A stretch of DNA of 64,000 bases from Didymodactylos carnosus (taxonomy: Eukaryota > Rotifera > Eurotatoria > Philodinida > Philodinidae). The notes below the pieces were generated by a model. The model saw only the letters and a list, made by a program, of their open reading frames with translations. It had not been told where the DNA came from and ran no database searches. Position 1 is the stretch's first letter; every line of letters starts with the position of its first letter. Below, piece after piece: positions 50,995 to 63,534 of this stretch. Location of the stretch: NCBI GenBank assembly GCA_905250885.1, contig CAJNOQ010000144.1, forward strand, positions 1 through 64,000, given 5' to 3'. The position numbers were made by a program, and so were the translations under genes.

Positions 50995-52036
50995 CGTATG
51001 AACAAAAAAAATTAAATATTCTAAACAGTATATACGAGAATAATAATATGCAAGTTAAGAGTATGTATGTATATCTGAACTGAATATATACAGAACGAAA
51101 GATTTAATTACGTAGACTAGTCTTAAACTATTAATTCAGGTACAAATATACATGATGAATAGTTTTTATAATAAGAATTCAAGAGATAGTGCTCTTACAT
51201 ATTTATGTTCAGTAAAATGAAAATTTGAATATTTTTCTCCGTACGAAAAGTACGACTTCTAGCTAATAGGTATTATGAATGAAGAGAATTTGAACCAATA
51301 TATAATGACCTCTATACAAGCGCCATCTCCCAAGCACTTATACAAATTTATATATCGACAGTGTGTATTAATAAACATTGTCGATATGTCGAAGTTGGTC
51401 AAGACTATTCTGTGTCCAAATCAATTTTTCACCAAATTTCTGAATTAATTAGTTAAGTAATCAGAAAAGAACTGCAAACGCATCGGGATTCATTTGAAGA
51501 GCTTTTCTATCGGTCCGCTGACCGAAAACATCGGCAAAAAGATTAGCGGCACTGAACGGGATTCTAGTCATATTGTATTGTATTGATTGCAATTATCAAC
51601 GCACACACCACACATACGATAGATTATCTTGGCATCACACGCACAAGTACTGATGCGATTTTCTTGGCATTCAATTGGTATTTTTAACGGCTAATGATGA
51701 TTCGTGAAAGAATGATTGATGAATCATTGTTTTTGTTTGCTCTCCTCCAAAAGAAAAAAAAACAGAACAGAATTATAAAGAGTAAATAGAGTCATCTATT
51801 TATCAAAGCATCACGTAATACTTTGACGAAGGAAGATAACTTGATTTTCCTGCTAAGTTTATTGGTAAAAAGAAAACAAAAATTTAATTCTGTTAGATCA
51901 ACATTTCAAGCGAGCAGTTCTCGAATATATAATATTGCAAATATCTAGTTCTTATAACTAATGGTATGTTCAGGGAAGAAGAAAAAATAAACTATAATTC
52001 TTTCAATGATATTCATCTTTCTGTTTAGAATTTTTG
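50995..52036. promoter_or_regulatory. Divergent intergenic region between SCYL2 (-) and the sorting nexin (+)
   Basis: About 1.04 kb separates two start codons facing away from each other, so both promoters must lie here (or in leader introns). Acceptor-like AGs occur 26 nt before the SCYL2 ATG and 8 nt before the nexin ATG. A small imperfect inverted repeat (TATCGACAGTG ... CATTGTCGATA) is at about 51354-51389. No TATA box can be singled out in such AT-rich DNA. Confidence 0.55.
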
Positions 52037-55000
52037 ATGGCAAACGAGTTTAAAGCACGGGCATTATACGACTTTCAAGGACAGGATGAAAATGAGTTAA
52101 GTTTTAATACTAATGATATTTTAACAATTACAGCCACTGCCTCGCCTGGGAACGGGTGGTGGTACGCAAAAAATAGTTATGGAAAATCAGGCGCAGTTCC
52201 TGAGAATTATCTTCAAACAATCGTTGATGAAACACCCGAACCAAGCGAGCCACCACCAAGTTATACATATCCTGATTTATCTGTATTAAATGGTGGCGGT
52301 TACGGCTCCCAGAATAATTATGCACCTCCTCATAATATCCATAACGATCCATTTGCATGGTCACAAACGCCACAATATACAAATACAAATATAAATGAAG
52401 CTCCATTGGCATGGCAATCAAGTACAAATACATCACATCCGAGTGTAAGTAAAGCTTTTGTATGTATCTAAGTTTCACAGTTTTATTAGAATATTTTTTT
52501 TATTTATTTATTTTTTATTATGAATGTTGTTACTCTAGGGAAATCTCATTTTCTGTGCTTCCCTGCAGTCTCTCCGCTATATGTGGCCTTGCATTTGAAA
52601 ACAAATGGCCCATTTATAGTAGTTCTTCTATGATATTCATTTTTTATAGTCCAATAGCCCAACCGAAAATGTCGTTCTCACCTCCGAACCAATGTCTGCA
52701 TTTTCTGATGAAAATCAGACATACATACAGGTATCCGATCTATCTATTTCACAAGAATTAAACAAAACACTTGATACCCTCCCTTTGAATGGCACCAATT
52801 TCGAGGAGACTAATGACTGGTATTCTAGTGCAGAGGATGTTCTACTTGATCATGGCGTACCACAAGCATATCAGAATACAGATTACTCTAATCAAAATAG
52901 AAACACAGAATATACCGGACAAGAAAGTCATCTGGTAACAAATATGGTAGAGCAAAGACATGATCTATGGAGTCCAGTTTCTATGCACGAGCAGCAACTA
53001 CAACAGTCAACTACATCTAACGTCGACTTGTTTTCTCAAGAAGCAATGTATCCAGGGAATATAAGTTTGCAATCATCTGCATTACCGTCAAATTCCAATC
53101 AATATAATACATTATCAGGTTTAAATATAACAGAACCAACTCTATTTCAATCACAACAACCATTTGTAACTTTTCCATCTCAACCGACTAAAACAAAACC
53201 ATCCGAATCAAATTTGGATGACGATTACACTCCAAGAGGCTCATCATCAAATTTGTCTGAAACATTATCAGCTACATCTTTACCTCCGACACAAAATACG
53301 GAAAAAAAATCAAAAGAGCACAAACAAAAATTTTTCACATTAAAAAGATCAAAATCTATCTCAAGTAAAACACAATTAAAATTGGAAGAAAGTTTTGATG
53401 CAGCAACTGTAAGTAAAAGGACTGCTGCTACTCCAGTGTGACAATACAAACAATTGCTCTTTGATGATGAGTGATCAAGATGGATGATGAAGTTCATTAA
53501 TTAAAACAATTTTTATTACTCCATCATGTAATAGCTTTTACTCATTTAATTACCTGTGTGCACTTTGTGTAGCCCAGATATCTATTGCTATTCATTTGAT
53601 TTCTGCTATTTTCGTTTTGTTATTAGTTGAGTTATCTTTAATTTTATCTTGTTTTCATTCGATTTTTTTCCTCTTTTTTTTCTAGACACCTAAACCAAAG
53701 AAAGATACAGATTCAGATGATAGTTTTAGTGATACTGAAAATCAACCACGGCCACACACCAGTTTAAATTCTGTAAGTACTTTCTGATTAGTTTTATCTA
53801 ATATTCATTAGCTCGTTTACTATTATTGGGCTTGATAAAAAAAGTTTTTAACCCATTTTACAGCAACGTGGAACCATAAAACGAACAAATACGGTTAGTT
53901 TTGAACAGAAATGAGTGTGTGAAAGTATTCACGCTCTGTATTTTGACACGTCAGATCCTTTAAACTAAAGTGTTTGTATTGTTTACACTTGTGCTATGTC
54001 CATCTAATTTGTGTGATGTTCTCTTTTTGATAATGAGTCACTCACATGCAGTAAACAGTTCTATATAACGTTACTACATGTTCGCGATTTAGAATGCAGC
54101 GGTCTTGTTTTTTGAAGTACGATTGACAATTTGACCCTAGCTTATATTTTCTATTCTCTTTCTTCAGTTCTTGACGCATTTTATGATACTCTAATTAAAA
54201 TCAATATTGGCATGAGTCCAATTTTTGATGAATACTTCTTCATATCTACATTAGTTTCTTCAAGCATTTTAAGACGATAATACGGCAGACAGTACTTCAT
54301 TACTCTGTCCGTATTGAACTTTTTCTTAGCTCTTGGCAAAACATTCTTCAGCTTTGGTTAAATTGACAACTAGACTCTTTGTATGATAAAGCAATCTGTC
54401 AACGGCCACCTCAGTTTCAAGAATTTATTCAAATACTCTTCTTCTTTTGCATCGGGGCACTTTTACCCTATCTCCCTGCTTTTGGATCAATTTCAAAAGA
54501 GTTTTTAATAATGGCAGAACAATTGTTGTTATTTATTGATTGCAATCACTTGTTACTTTTACTTGTGAGCCTTATTGTTAAATCACCTTTTTATTATCTT
54601 CTTTTTCTTATTCTTAGTTGCCCAATACACATTTGCAACCAAACCGGCCTAGTTCGGGCGATTTAACAGCTAAACCTGCACCTCGAGCTCGGTTCGTGCT
54701 GAGCACGTTTATTTGTTAAATTTAATTTCATTGATTTTTCTTTTCCGTGAATAGATTTTTTGATCGTCATGGTCTCGATAGTTATTTATTGAATGGTTTC
54801 AAAGCAAAAACAGATGAACGTGTTGATATTGCTGTATGTAATAGATTTTTTATTTATGTACTTGTTAGTTATAACATTGATCTCTCTGTATTTCAAGTTC
54901 AACGAACATGAAGGAACTGTTTATTGGGCAAATAATCCATCTACTCCACCGTTTACAGTTAAAATAGAAGATCCGATACGATCAACAAAATTAGCTGGTT

Positions 55001-56962
55001 TCAAAACTTTTATGGAATATAAAATTCAAGCACAAGTAACAAATTTCTCTTTTAGATGATAAGTTTCTATCTTTCTGTTATCATAGAGACCGGGCGGAAA
55101 ATTGGTAGGACGACGCTACAAACAATTTGATTGGTTACACGATCAGTTAGTGTTAAAATATCGTTTTATATGTATACCACCATTGCCAGGCAAACAAATT
55201 GCTGGTATACACTGTTATTCATTAAAAATATAATCTAAAATTAATTGTATAATGTTTTTACTTTTTAAGGACGATTTGAACAAGATTTTGTACAGGAACG
55301 TAAACGACTACTTGAACTATGGTTAAATAGAATATGTCGACATCCTGTTCTTTGTGCCTCGTTTCCTGTACAACATTTTCTTACGTGTGAATTATCAGAG
55401 AAAACTGTTAAAGTAATAAATTGTTAATATGTATTTGATATTTATTGACATTAAAATATTTATTTATTCAATTTTAGGAATGGAAAGTTGGAAAACGAAA
55501 AATTGAAAAAGATGAAATGAAAGAAGCACAATGGCTTGCATGTGTTAGTCTTGTTAGTACGGGACATACAGATCAACAAATGTAAGTATGACTTATTATT
55601 TAAATAGAGTAGTCATAAAAGTAATTTATGTTGTTGTACTTTATTAAAAGTATGCAACAAATTGATCTATTTGCTCAACAACAACCATTATTGGAAACTC
55701 ATTTGAGAAATTTGAATCAAGGTTTAACAAAATATTCTGAGCGTCACATAGAAGGTAAAAAAAAACATGAGTTTTTGTATATGTTTAACAAAATTCAAGT
55801 TGTCAATTATTTTAGTGTACGAGAGAGATATCCAAAAAGTTGGGGAGTTATTTACTAAACTGCATGGAGCATTACAAGTCGATGCAGAAACAATTGGTAT
55901 GTATTATATTTTTCATTCTTATTTATATACTAATACAGTACATATGTATTGTTTTAGGCAATAAAGATTTGTCGAGTTCTATTCAGACGATAGGAAAGTC
56001 GTATGATAATATTGCAGAATTTTATAAAAGTCAGGTAAATGAATTTATACTTGATTTTTATTGTAAGTACTGTAAATGTTTCTTTGTATTCTGTTAGGCT
56101 AATGGTGGTTTACGAGATTTTCTTGAACATATTCAAGAATATCTTGGTATTGTACAATGTTTTCCAGCTATTTTAAGTATTCAACGAGTAAGTCGATAAT
56201 TACATATAAGAATAGTCAAGACATATCTGTCCGGAACGCTCAACATATATACATAAGAATAAGAATAAGAATAAGAATAAGAATATACACATATCTGTCC
56301 TTCTGTCCGGAACGCTCAACATAGAAAATTTTTACAACATATATAAATGCTGGGCGTCCGTGGTTTTCCACGGGTTATTTGTAGTAGTAAATAATTAATA
56401 TGTAATTTAACCCTTTACGGCCGGGTGTTGACTACCGGTAACATCCATCTATTAAGTATAGAAGGAATTTCGTTCTAAGAGAATACACTTTGCCGATTCC
56501 TGTCACAGCAAAATAATAAATATAAAGGGAGGAATATTTTTATTAGTTAATTTTTGGCAGCCGACAGAAAAGGAATATGCACAGAAGGGAATATTGTTAC
56601 TAAATGGCTTATGCAGCCGGCCGTAAAGGATTAACTTTATGGATTACATTTTCATTTAGAATTCGGCCGATTTTATGAAAAATATTCAACAACGTTCACC
56701 AACTACGTCCGATTTTAGCAATGCAATACATCGTAATCATATACTCAATCATGTTGTATTAGCTGAAATAAATTTTTTTAATCGTGAAAAAGTAAAAGAT
56801 TTTAATCAAATTATGAAAACATTAATCGAACAACAAATGAAATTTTATGAAGATGTGAGTATAAACAAGTATTAACTTCACTATCTATTCATTTATCGTT
56901 ATTTGTTTTGTTTATTCTAGATTACTTCACAATTAAGAGATGCACATAATTCATTCAAATAA
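52037..56962 (+). CDS. SNX9: SH3-PX-BAR sorting nexin (SNX9/SNX18/SNX33 family)
   Basis: Membrane-remodelling adaptor of clathrin endocytosis, binding dynamin and WASP-type proteins and phosphoinositides. About 15 exons; exon 1 ends at 52444, exon 2 covers 52650-53408. N-terminal SH3 domain: KARALYDFQGQDENELSF, NGWWYAKN, GAVPENYLQ. A long Ser/Gln/Asn linker of about 390 residues follows, with PxxP-like stretches. The PX region opens RFFDRHGLDSYLLNGFKAK near 54750, then FNEHEGTVYWANNP, GRRYKQFDWLHDQLV and IPPLPGKQIAGRFEQDFVQERK. The BAR domain runs from EWKVGKRKIEKDEMK to the end (DITSQLRDAHNSFK). The overall length of roughly 830 residues exceeds the roughly 600 of vertebrate members because of the linker. 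Start: ATG at 52037, 8 nt after CTGTTTAG. A MITE sits in the intron at 56189-56658. Vertebrate paralogue identity is undetermined. Confidence 0.94.
56253..56285. repeat. (AATAAG)n hexanucleotide microsatellite
   Basis: Five tandem ATAAGA-type units inside a sorting-nexin intron. It is flanked by two copies of the text GTCCGGAACGCTCAACATA (near 56228 and 56304), a local duplication in which the second copy has an extra CTTCTGTCC. Confidence 0.9.
56411..56630. mobile_element. piggyBac-like MITE (220 bp) in a sorting-nexin intron
   Basis: Terminal inverted repeats CCCTTTACGGCCGG and (reverse complement of the right end) TCCTTTACGGCCGG agree at 13 of 14 positions. TTAA lies directly outside both ends (56407-56410 and 56631-56634), the target site used by piggyBac transposons. 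There is no ORF, so it is non-autonomous. It lies within the intron between the BAR exons ending FPAILSIQR and beginning NSADFMK, leaving both splice sites untouched. Confidence 0.85.
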
Positions 56963-57628
56963 TTATCATCGATCATATTTATTTGTTTTTTTTCTCCTGT
57001 TTATTCCATTATTCGAATGTAACGGTGATTAATATAGAAACAAAATCTTTACTTGCTTACAGATCCACTTTGTTTTTGTCGTTTTTTCATAAAAATGTGC
57101 TTGTATTTCCGGTTTTTTAATTTGTCAATCATGTTATTTTTTTTGTTTATTGATGCATGGATGTCACGCTATACGATTCATAGTATTTTTAGCAAAAATT
57201 TATGAGATCATAATGCAATTCGTCACCAAAATTTTGTTCACTTGCCTTTTTTTTTGCCGTTATTATCGAAGCCATTTATCGTCTTTTTTACTAGTCGCCT
57301 CTGTTCTTTTTTTCGATGCATGTAGCACAATTTGTATGTGACAACAAATGTACGGTTTATTCTTGTTTAATTCTATTTATTATTTGATAGCTCTGACTGG
57401 GCTATATGTATTTGAACGAATACTTGAAGTTTTCTTTTACAAAAATTTTAACTAATTCAAACGATTATATAACTTATTTCAAATTGGTCAAAATCAAGAT
57501 CAAATTGAACTAGAAGAACGCCATTTTGCGGCATCTTCTTTACGATCTTAACGTGCAATACAAAAGATTATGGCATATTTCTAATTATTAACAATGCTTA
57601 CCATTTTTATACACTATTCAGAATGAAA
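56963..57628. other. Sorting-nexin downstream DNA
   Basis: T-rich non-coding sequence following the nexin stop codon; probably its 3' untranslated region and flank. Confidence 0.5.
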
Positions 57629-57827
57629 AATTTATTTTTACATCTAAATTCATATTATTTTGTTAATTATGAACTTTGAAATAATTAATATTCATCTTTC
57701 GATAAGAAAAATATCTTTCATTTACTATCGTATGTGTATGTTAAACTTTATTATCGAAAGATGAATATTAATTATTTCAAAGTTCATAATTAACAAAATA
57801 ATATGAATTTAGATGTAAAAATAAATT
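57629..57827. repeat. Perfect 77-bp-arm inverted repeat with 45-bp loop
   Basis: Arms 57629-57705 and 57751-57827 are exact reverse complements over all 77 positions (AATTTATTTTTACATC at the outside, TTTCGATAA at the loop side). The loop is 57706-57750. No ORF and no convincing target duplication were found. It lies between two convergent genes, about 670 bp after the nexin stop and 880 bp before the GMP synthase stop. Confidence 0.97.
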
Positions 57828-58710
57828 CTACATTGCTTAAAAAAATGTTTTGCTAATAAGTGTAGATACTAAGAATATAACAAATTACAAATTTTTATAA
57901 ATTCAACTTTACAAATTGAGAATAGAATTGTTCATTCATTCTCTTCAGTCCACTAGCAGTTTGTCTATGGTTGTTGTTTTTTTTTGTTTTTTTATTGGTG
58001 CTCGAGATTTTTTTTTGTTTTTTTTTTTTGTTTTAGTTCTAAGCCTCTGAAAACGTGTTTCATAATTTATCCTATGAAAATTTTTTTATGCTTTTATTTT
58101 TGGGCAAGAACTTTTGAGGCAAACGAATGTATAAATATGGTATTGTTTTTTTTCTATCGTTCTTCTGCACATTGTTATAGCTCTATTGTCTATGTTTATT
58201 CAAATTATATAAATAAGAAAAAATAGTTCAGAGTTGTATACAAAACACTAACAACTTTTAGAAAAATTATATTCTGACATTATAATAACTGATTATTTGT
58301 TGTAGTTTTTTTTTTCTTCCTATTTTTCAAAATTTAGATTGAAAATATTAGACATTCGTAATATATTTTTTGTTTTACCGAAATATTTTTTCATTTAATT
58401 CGCAAACAAAATTAATAGAATACAAAAAAAAGCTGGGAAAAATAGCACAAATAAATTTTAGATAATAATAATCATAATCGTAATAATAACAGATCTATCT
58501 AATTTGCCTGATTTTAATACATATACCAAGAATGGCACGTACAAGTGATAGAAAAATAGACTACGAACTATGAGATTTCCACACAAGAAAAACAAAAACG
58601 TGCATGGTACAAAGAATTTATCAATTAGGAAACATTCTCTTTTCAATAGACTGGTTTTTGAAATCTAATCACCGGCAAAGAAGAGAGTGAGAAAATAAAA
58701 ATAATTATAA
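57828..58710. other. GMP synthase downstream DNA
   Basis: No gene supported. T-rich homopolymer runs occur on the left (about 57977-58034). The right part is downstream of the GMP synthase stop codon on the minus strand. Confidence 0.5.
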
Positions 58711-61700
58711 TTATTCCCATTCGGTTGTTGCCGGTGGTTTCGATGTTAAGTCGTATAAAATTCGACTAATACCGGGCACATTTTCTTTGATTGTCTGACA
58801 TATATCAGCAAGCATTGATTCGGGAAATGTATCGCCCGGCGTTGCTGGTACGCCAGTCATAAAGTCTTTTGTTAAAAATGTTCGTAATACAACACTATGT
58901 TGAAAACTACTTGATGGCGGTTTAGATTGTGTTAATGGTATTGCTTTTTCTTGTTCAATAAATTGTTGTTGTTCTTCATCGACTACATCTTCATTATTAT
59001 TTAATAATATTGCACGATCAAAATGAATTGGAATAAGTACAACGGGCATTTGACTTATTTTATTATAAACATTATATTTTTTCATTATTGTTGTTGCATA
59101 ATAATCACAGGCACGTACTTTATCAATAATATCTTGTGTTAATGTAGTACGAGTTACCTGTGTTATTTGAGAATCAATAATCTTTTTACCCTAAGATATA
59201 AGAAAATAAAATAAAAATGAATTAATTATTAATCAATAAACAAAAATGAGAATAAAAATAAAAAATTTACCAGAACAAAAACAACACGATTAATATTATG
59301 ACATGCTTTTGTTATCATACGTCCTAATACAAATAAATTATGCCAGTTTGGGTCACAATCAGAACTAATTGCTGCTGCAAAACTATACGTGCGAGAATCT
59401 CCTTGAACACCCACACTACGAATCTATAAATAGAAGATCAAGTCGATATTTTCGAATAAGAAAAATATTTAAATTACTTACCGGTAGTAAAACAGATGTA
59501 TAATTATATTTTAATGATGTAATATTTTTCAAAATTGCCTTTTCATTGTCAGTATAGATTTTATCTAATGTTGGTAGATATGAATATTGTTTCTCTAACA
59601 TTGATGAATAATTTACAATTGATTTTAGTAAAGTAGAGGTTTTTGCAAATTGTTCAGGCATATACGGTTCATCAGTACATAATATTCGAATAGATAAACC
59701 TGGTCCTAAATGAATACAAACAAAAAATGTAAAAACTAAATTCTCTAATAGTTTTTTATTGGTTACAAGCAATATGGTATCTCTGCCTCTCAGCAGAGAT
59801 AGATAAGTGATATAGTTTTTTCCCGAGTATGATCATAAGTGTATCGACTACAAATACAAGTAAAGTTAGAAGGTTTTAAAGATGTAGTAGAAGAAAACAT
59901 GGAAATGAACGCCTTATTTCAACTATTGACTATAGAACTGCTATTATTCTTTGCTTTCTAAGATGTATGTCAGAAAATTCTCATATAAAGTTTACTCTGT
60001 GCAGACTAATATAAGAACGCTTTTGATGCATGATTATAACAGCGATTCTGTTTAGCAGCTATACTAAAAAAGTACAAGTATTACAAATGTAAAGAGAAAC
60101 GTAAAGACCGATTGTCTCCTCTAAATCTTTTAAAAAATTAATTTTTCTCAGCAATTTATAGAAAACGTGTGCAATATGCTAGACACATGGAATGAGAGTG
60201 TACCTGGAAATGGATGACGTTCGATGACTTGTGCATTTAATCCTAATTTATAGCCAATTTGTCTTACTTCGTCTTTGTGAAAATCTCTTAGTGGTTCAAT
60301 TACTCGATTTTTCTTTCTTAATTCTCTTACTAATGGTGAATCATTGTGATGTGTTTTAATTGCATCAGCATTGCCCTGTGTTGCTAGATGTGACGCACTT
60401 TCAATTAAATCTGGCCTCAATGTTCCTTGTGCCAAAATAATATTATCAAATGTAAAATCATTTTCTTTTAAAAAATCTTGTACAACTTTAACAAATGTAT
60501 CACCAATTATTTTACGTTTGTGTTCAGGATCAAGGACCTCATTCAATGGTAATGTTTCTTCTAATAATATATCAGCATCACATAAACTAAGAAAGTTTCC
60601 ATTTGTTAATGCAGAAGTGTTTGTGGATGATGGTGGTGACAGTGGAACATCGTGATTATTATTGATTGAACCGATTGTGGTTGATGATAAATTTGATGTT
60701 GCTTTTACACGAATAAATGTTTTACTATGATAAAAACGTTGACTAGCATCGAGAAAATGAACTGTGGCAAACTGGGATAAAGTTTTTCGTATTTCAACAC
60801 TTTCATCATGACGTAAGAATCCATTATCAATATTTATAATTTTTACCTTAAAACAAAAAAAATTCTGTTAGGAATAAAGCATAAAATATTGTAGTTTTAT
60901 ATTTAGAGAAAAATATTCTAATCCGATTTAATGTATATAAGTCTAATTCTAAAATAGTATAATAATTAGATACCTGGTCAGCCGGTAGTGCACGTGTTAA
61001 TAATGCTGCACACACTGTTGAATCTACTCCGCCACTACATAAAACAAAGACAGGTTGTTCTTTAATAAATGATCGTATCATATTGAAAGATTCATCGATA
61101 CGACTTCCCATCGTATAATTCGGTTTACAATGTGCTATATCGAATAAAAAATTTTTAAATATTTGTACACCGTTATCCGTTAGGTCGACTTCTGGATGAA
61201 ATTGTACACCAAATATTGGCGTCTTTTCATAATTGACATCAGCACATGCAACAACAAATGCTTCAGATTGTGCAATAGAGACAAGATTAGTGCCCAATAT
61301 TTCAATACTATCACCATGTGTTAATAAGACAGTTTCTTTTTCTTTCATATTTTTAAATAGGGCACATTTTGTATCTAAGATAACTTCAAATTGTCCATCT
61401 TCCCTAACAACCTGTCGTTTTATGGTTCCATGACGATCTTTATTTAACATTTGAATACCATAACAGATACCAAGGATAGGTAAACCACAATGAAATAGAG
61501 ATGGATCATAGGCGGCTGGTGATGGATCATTTACTGAGCCAGGAGAGCCTAAAATTGAATCAGAAATCTGAATTAAATCTAAACATAATAAATGAAAATG
61601 ATTGATTAATTACCCGAGATAATGACCGCCTTATAGTCTCGTTGTAATAATACTTCAACTGAAGTATTTAGGGGTACGAGCTCAGAATAGACAGCTAATT

Positions 61701-61815
61701 CGCGAATACGTCTATCAATCACTTTGGCATATTGTGAACCGGCGTCAAGAATAGCTACTTTGTCAAAATCTTTTAATGACACTAATGGTACATCTTGATT
61801 TGGATCAGTTGTCAT
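58711..61815 (-). CDS. GMPS: GMP synthase (glutamine-hydrolysing)
   Basis: Converts XMP to GMP with ATP and glutamine, the last step of de novo guanine nucleotide synthesis; cytosolic. About eight exons. Start MTTDPNQDVP at 61815. Class I glutamine amidotransferase domain: VAILDAGSQYAKVIDRRIRE, nucleophile in GICYGIQ, and catalytic His-Glu in VQFHPEVD. ATP-pyrophosphatase domain: P-loop VLCSGGVDSTVCAALL, then IINIDNGFLRHDES, KIIGDTFVKV, LAQGTLRPDLIESAS, KTHHNDSPLVRELR and RHPFPGPGLSIRI. The dimerisation region has VGVQGDSRTYSFAAAISS, ISQMPVVLIPIHFDR and TKDFMTGVPATPGD, ending YDLTSKPPATTEWE. The large insertion typical of animal enzymes is present, including a Ser/Asn-rich segment (PLSPPSSTNTSALTNG). 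All catalytic motifs are intact. A longer intron of about 0.5 kb falls inside HPFPG|PGL. A CTGTAG acceptor lies 31 nt upstream of the ATG. Confidence 0.98.
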
Positions 61816-63534
61816 ATTTGTATGTATTGTGATGCCTTCAAGATATCTACAGTAAGAATAACATAAATATATTCAACAGTTTTACATCTATAATTGAGTC
61901 ATTTTTTGTCATTTATACAAACTGTGGCCGCTTTAGAGCAAGAGATTATTCGCAAAAAGTAAAGCAGTCTAGTTCATATAATATTTTGGAATTTAAAACA
62001 AATTTGAAAAGAATGATGAATAGACAGAGTATTCGTATATAATAAATTTATTTTTGCTATCTATATACAGAGAAAATTAAAGATGAATACCTGTGTTAGT
62101 TCAATCCTCAATATAATTATAATTTAATAACTTTTCTTTCTAAAAAAATACCTTCATACCACGCGAGCATGCGTTTAAAGCATTTCCGATGACAATGGCC
62201 GAAATCCAAGAGGCTTTTATTTCACAACACAATCTCCTTCTTTCCATTAAATCATATGTTGTTTTATTTTATTTTTTTGTATCCTTTGGTAAGCCTTTCT
62301 CAAAATCTGAAATAGTATGATCATTACTTTATCAGACACTTTATTTATTTTATTTTTAAATTGTTGCTTCTTTTTCTTATAAATACATCGTAATAACCGC
62401 TTTTTCATAATGGCATCAGTTTAAAAAAAAAATTGAAAGAGATACAGAGAGAAAAAAAGCGTGAAAAAAAAGGAGAGCAAAAAAAGAAAAGGACAATTTC
62501 ATGTGCGTAGAAAAAAACAAACATCAAAACATTGACATCATTTTTGTTTCGCATGACTAAAGCGCAAAAGCATGAATAACTACATTGTCTCACGTTTAAA
62601 TAATAAATAGGTTAAAATTGCAAGCGAAATTAATCTTAATTTTTCTCAAAATAGATACGTTACTAACTGTTTATTTTTCATATGCAAATATCAGAACATT
62701 ATCACTCTAAAATTGAATTGAACTACTAAATGCAAAACTTATTTTTAGCTAGGTATTTAGAAAGAGATTACAGATACAAACAACATTTACATATCAGACA
62801 TATTAAAAAGCAACATTACAATGAGCATACAAACATACTTTGATAAAATATTATCAAAAACAGGATAAGAAGTAGATAGTGTCTTGAGAAATAAAGAAAA
62901 AAAAAATAAGGAAGAAGACTCTCATTGATATTATCCATAACTTTGAGAAGACATAAAATTGTAGAAATATTTAAAAAAAAAACAGGTAGATCTGATTGTT
63001 TTTATTAAAGAAAAGAAAATAACTAATAATGGCAATATTACGGACAGCACATATGCAACACAAAAAACAAAAACATTTAAACTATTCAACAGAACGTCCA
63101 TAGACAGATTTTTCAATTCAGAACTGTTATTAGTGTTAGAAAGCATGATTTTTTACTGAAGAGAAGAGAAAAAAGTCTAGGGTTTCAAAACATGTAATGC
63201 TCCAATGGAATGTCAATGGAACATACAGTAAAATGTTCAACATTTAAGACTATTACAGGATTCGATGAAACAAAGTATAATTCAAGAACTTAGATAATGC
63301 TGGTTACTTACTACAACAAGTTAATAAAAAATGAGAGAAAACAAAACATTCTTTTTTATTCGCTCGTACTTTTTAAATAAAAAAATAGATCAAAAAATAT
63401 TGGTTAGAATAGTACAAGGGTAAATTTCTCTTTCGAGTAATGGATGACTTTTGTTGAAAATTGATAATTAAGAAAGAAAAACAGATAAAGAAATATATGA
63501 TATTATCACAACTAAATATTATCATTTGTAATTA
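61816..63534. other. Intergenic DNA between GMP synthase and TBCC
   Basis: No gene supported; the longest ORFs (about 60-70 codons) are Phe/Leu-rich chance frames. The left end contains the GMP synthase leader and promoter; the right end is downstream of the TBCC stop. Confidence 0.5.

Noticed and set aside
54379-54666. 95-codon frame with hydrophobic stretches in the sorting nexin intron
   Set aside because: Overlaps the acceptor and the start of a real nexin exon in another frame; hydrophobicity reflects T-rich intron DNA.
62931-63146. 71-codon frame with a hydrophobic middle
   Set aside because: Looks like a small membrane protein, but Phe/Leu/Val-rich frames are expected by chance in T-rich DNA; no supporting signal.
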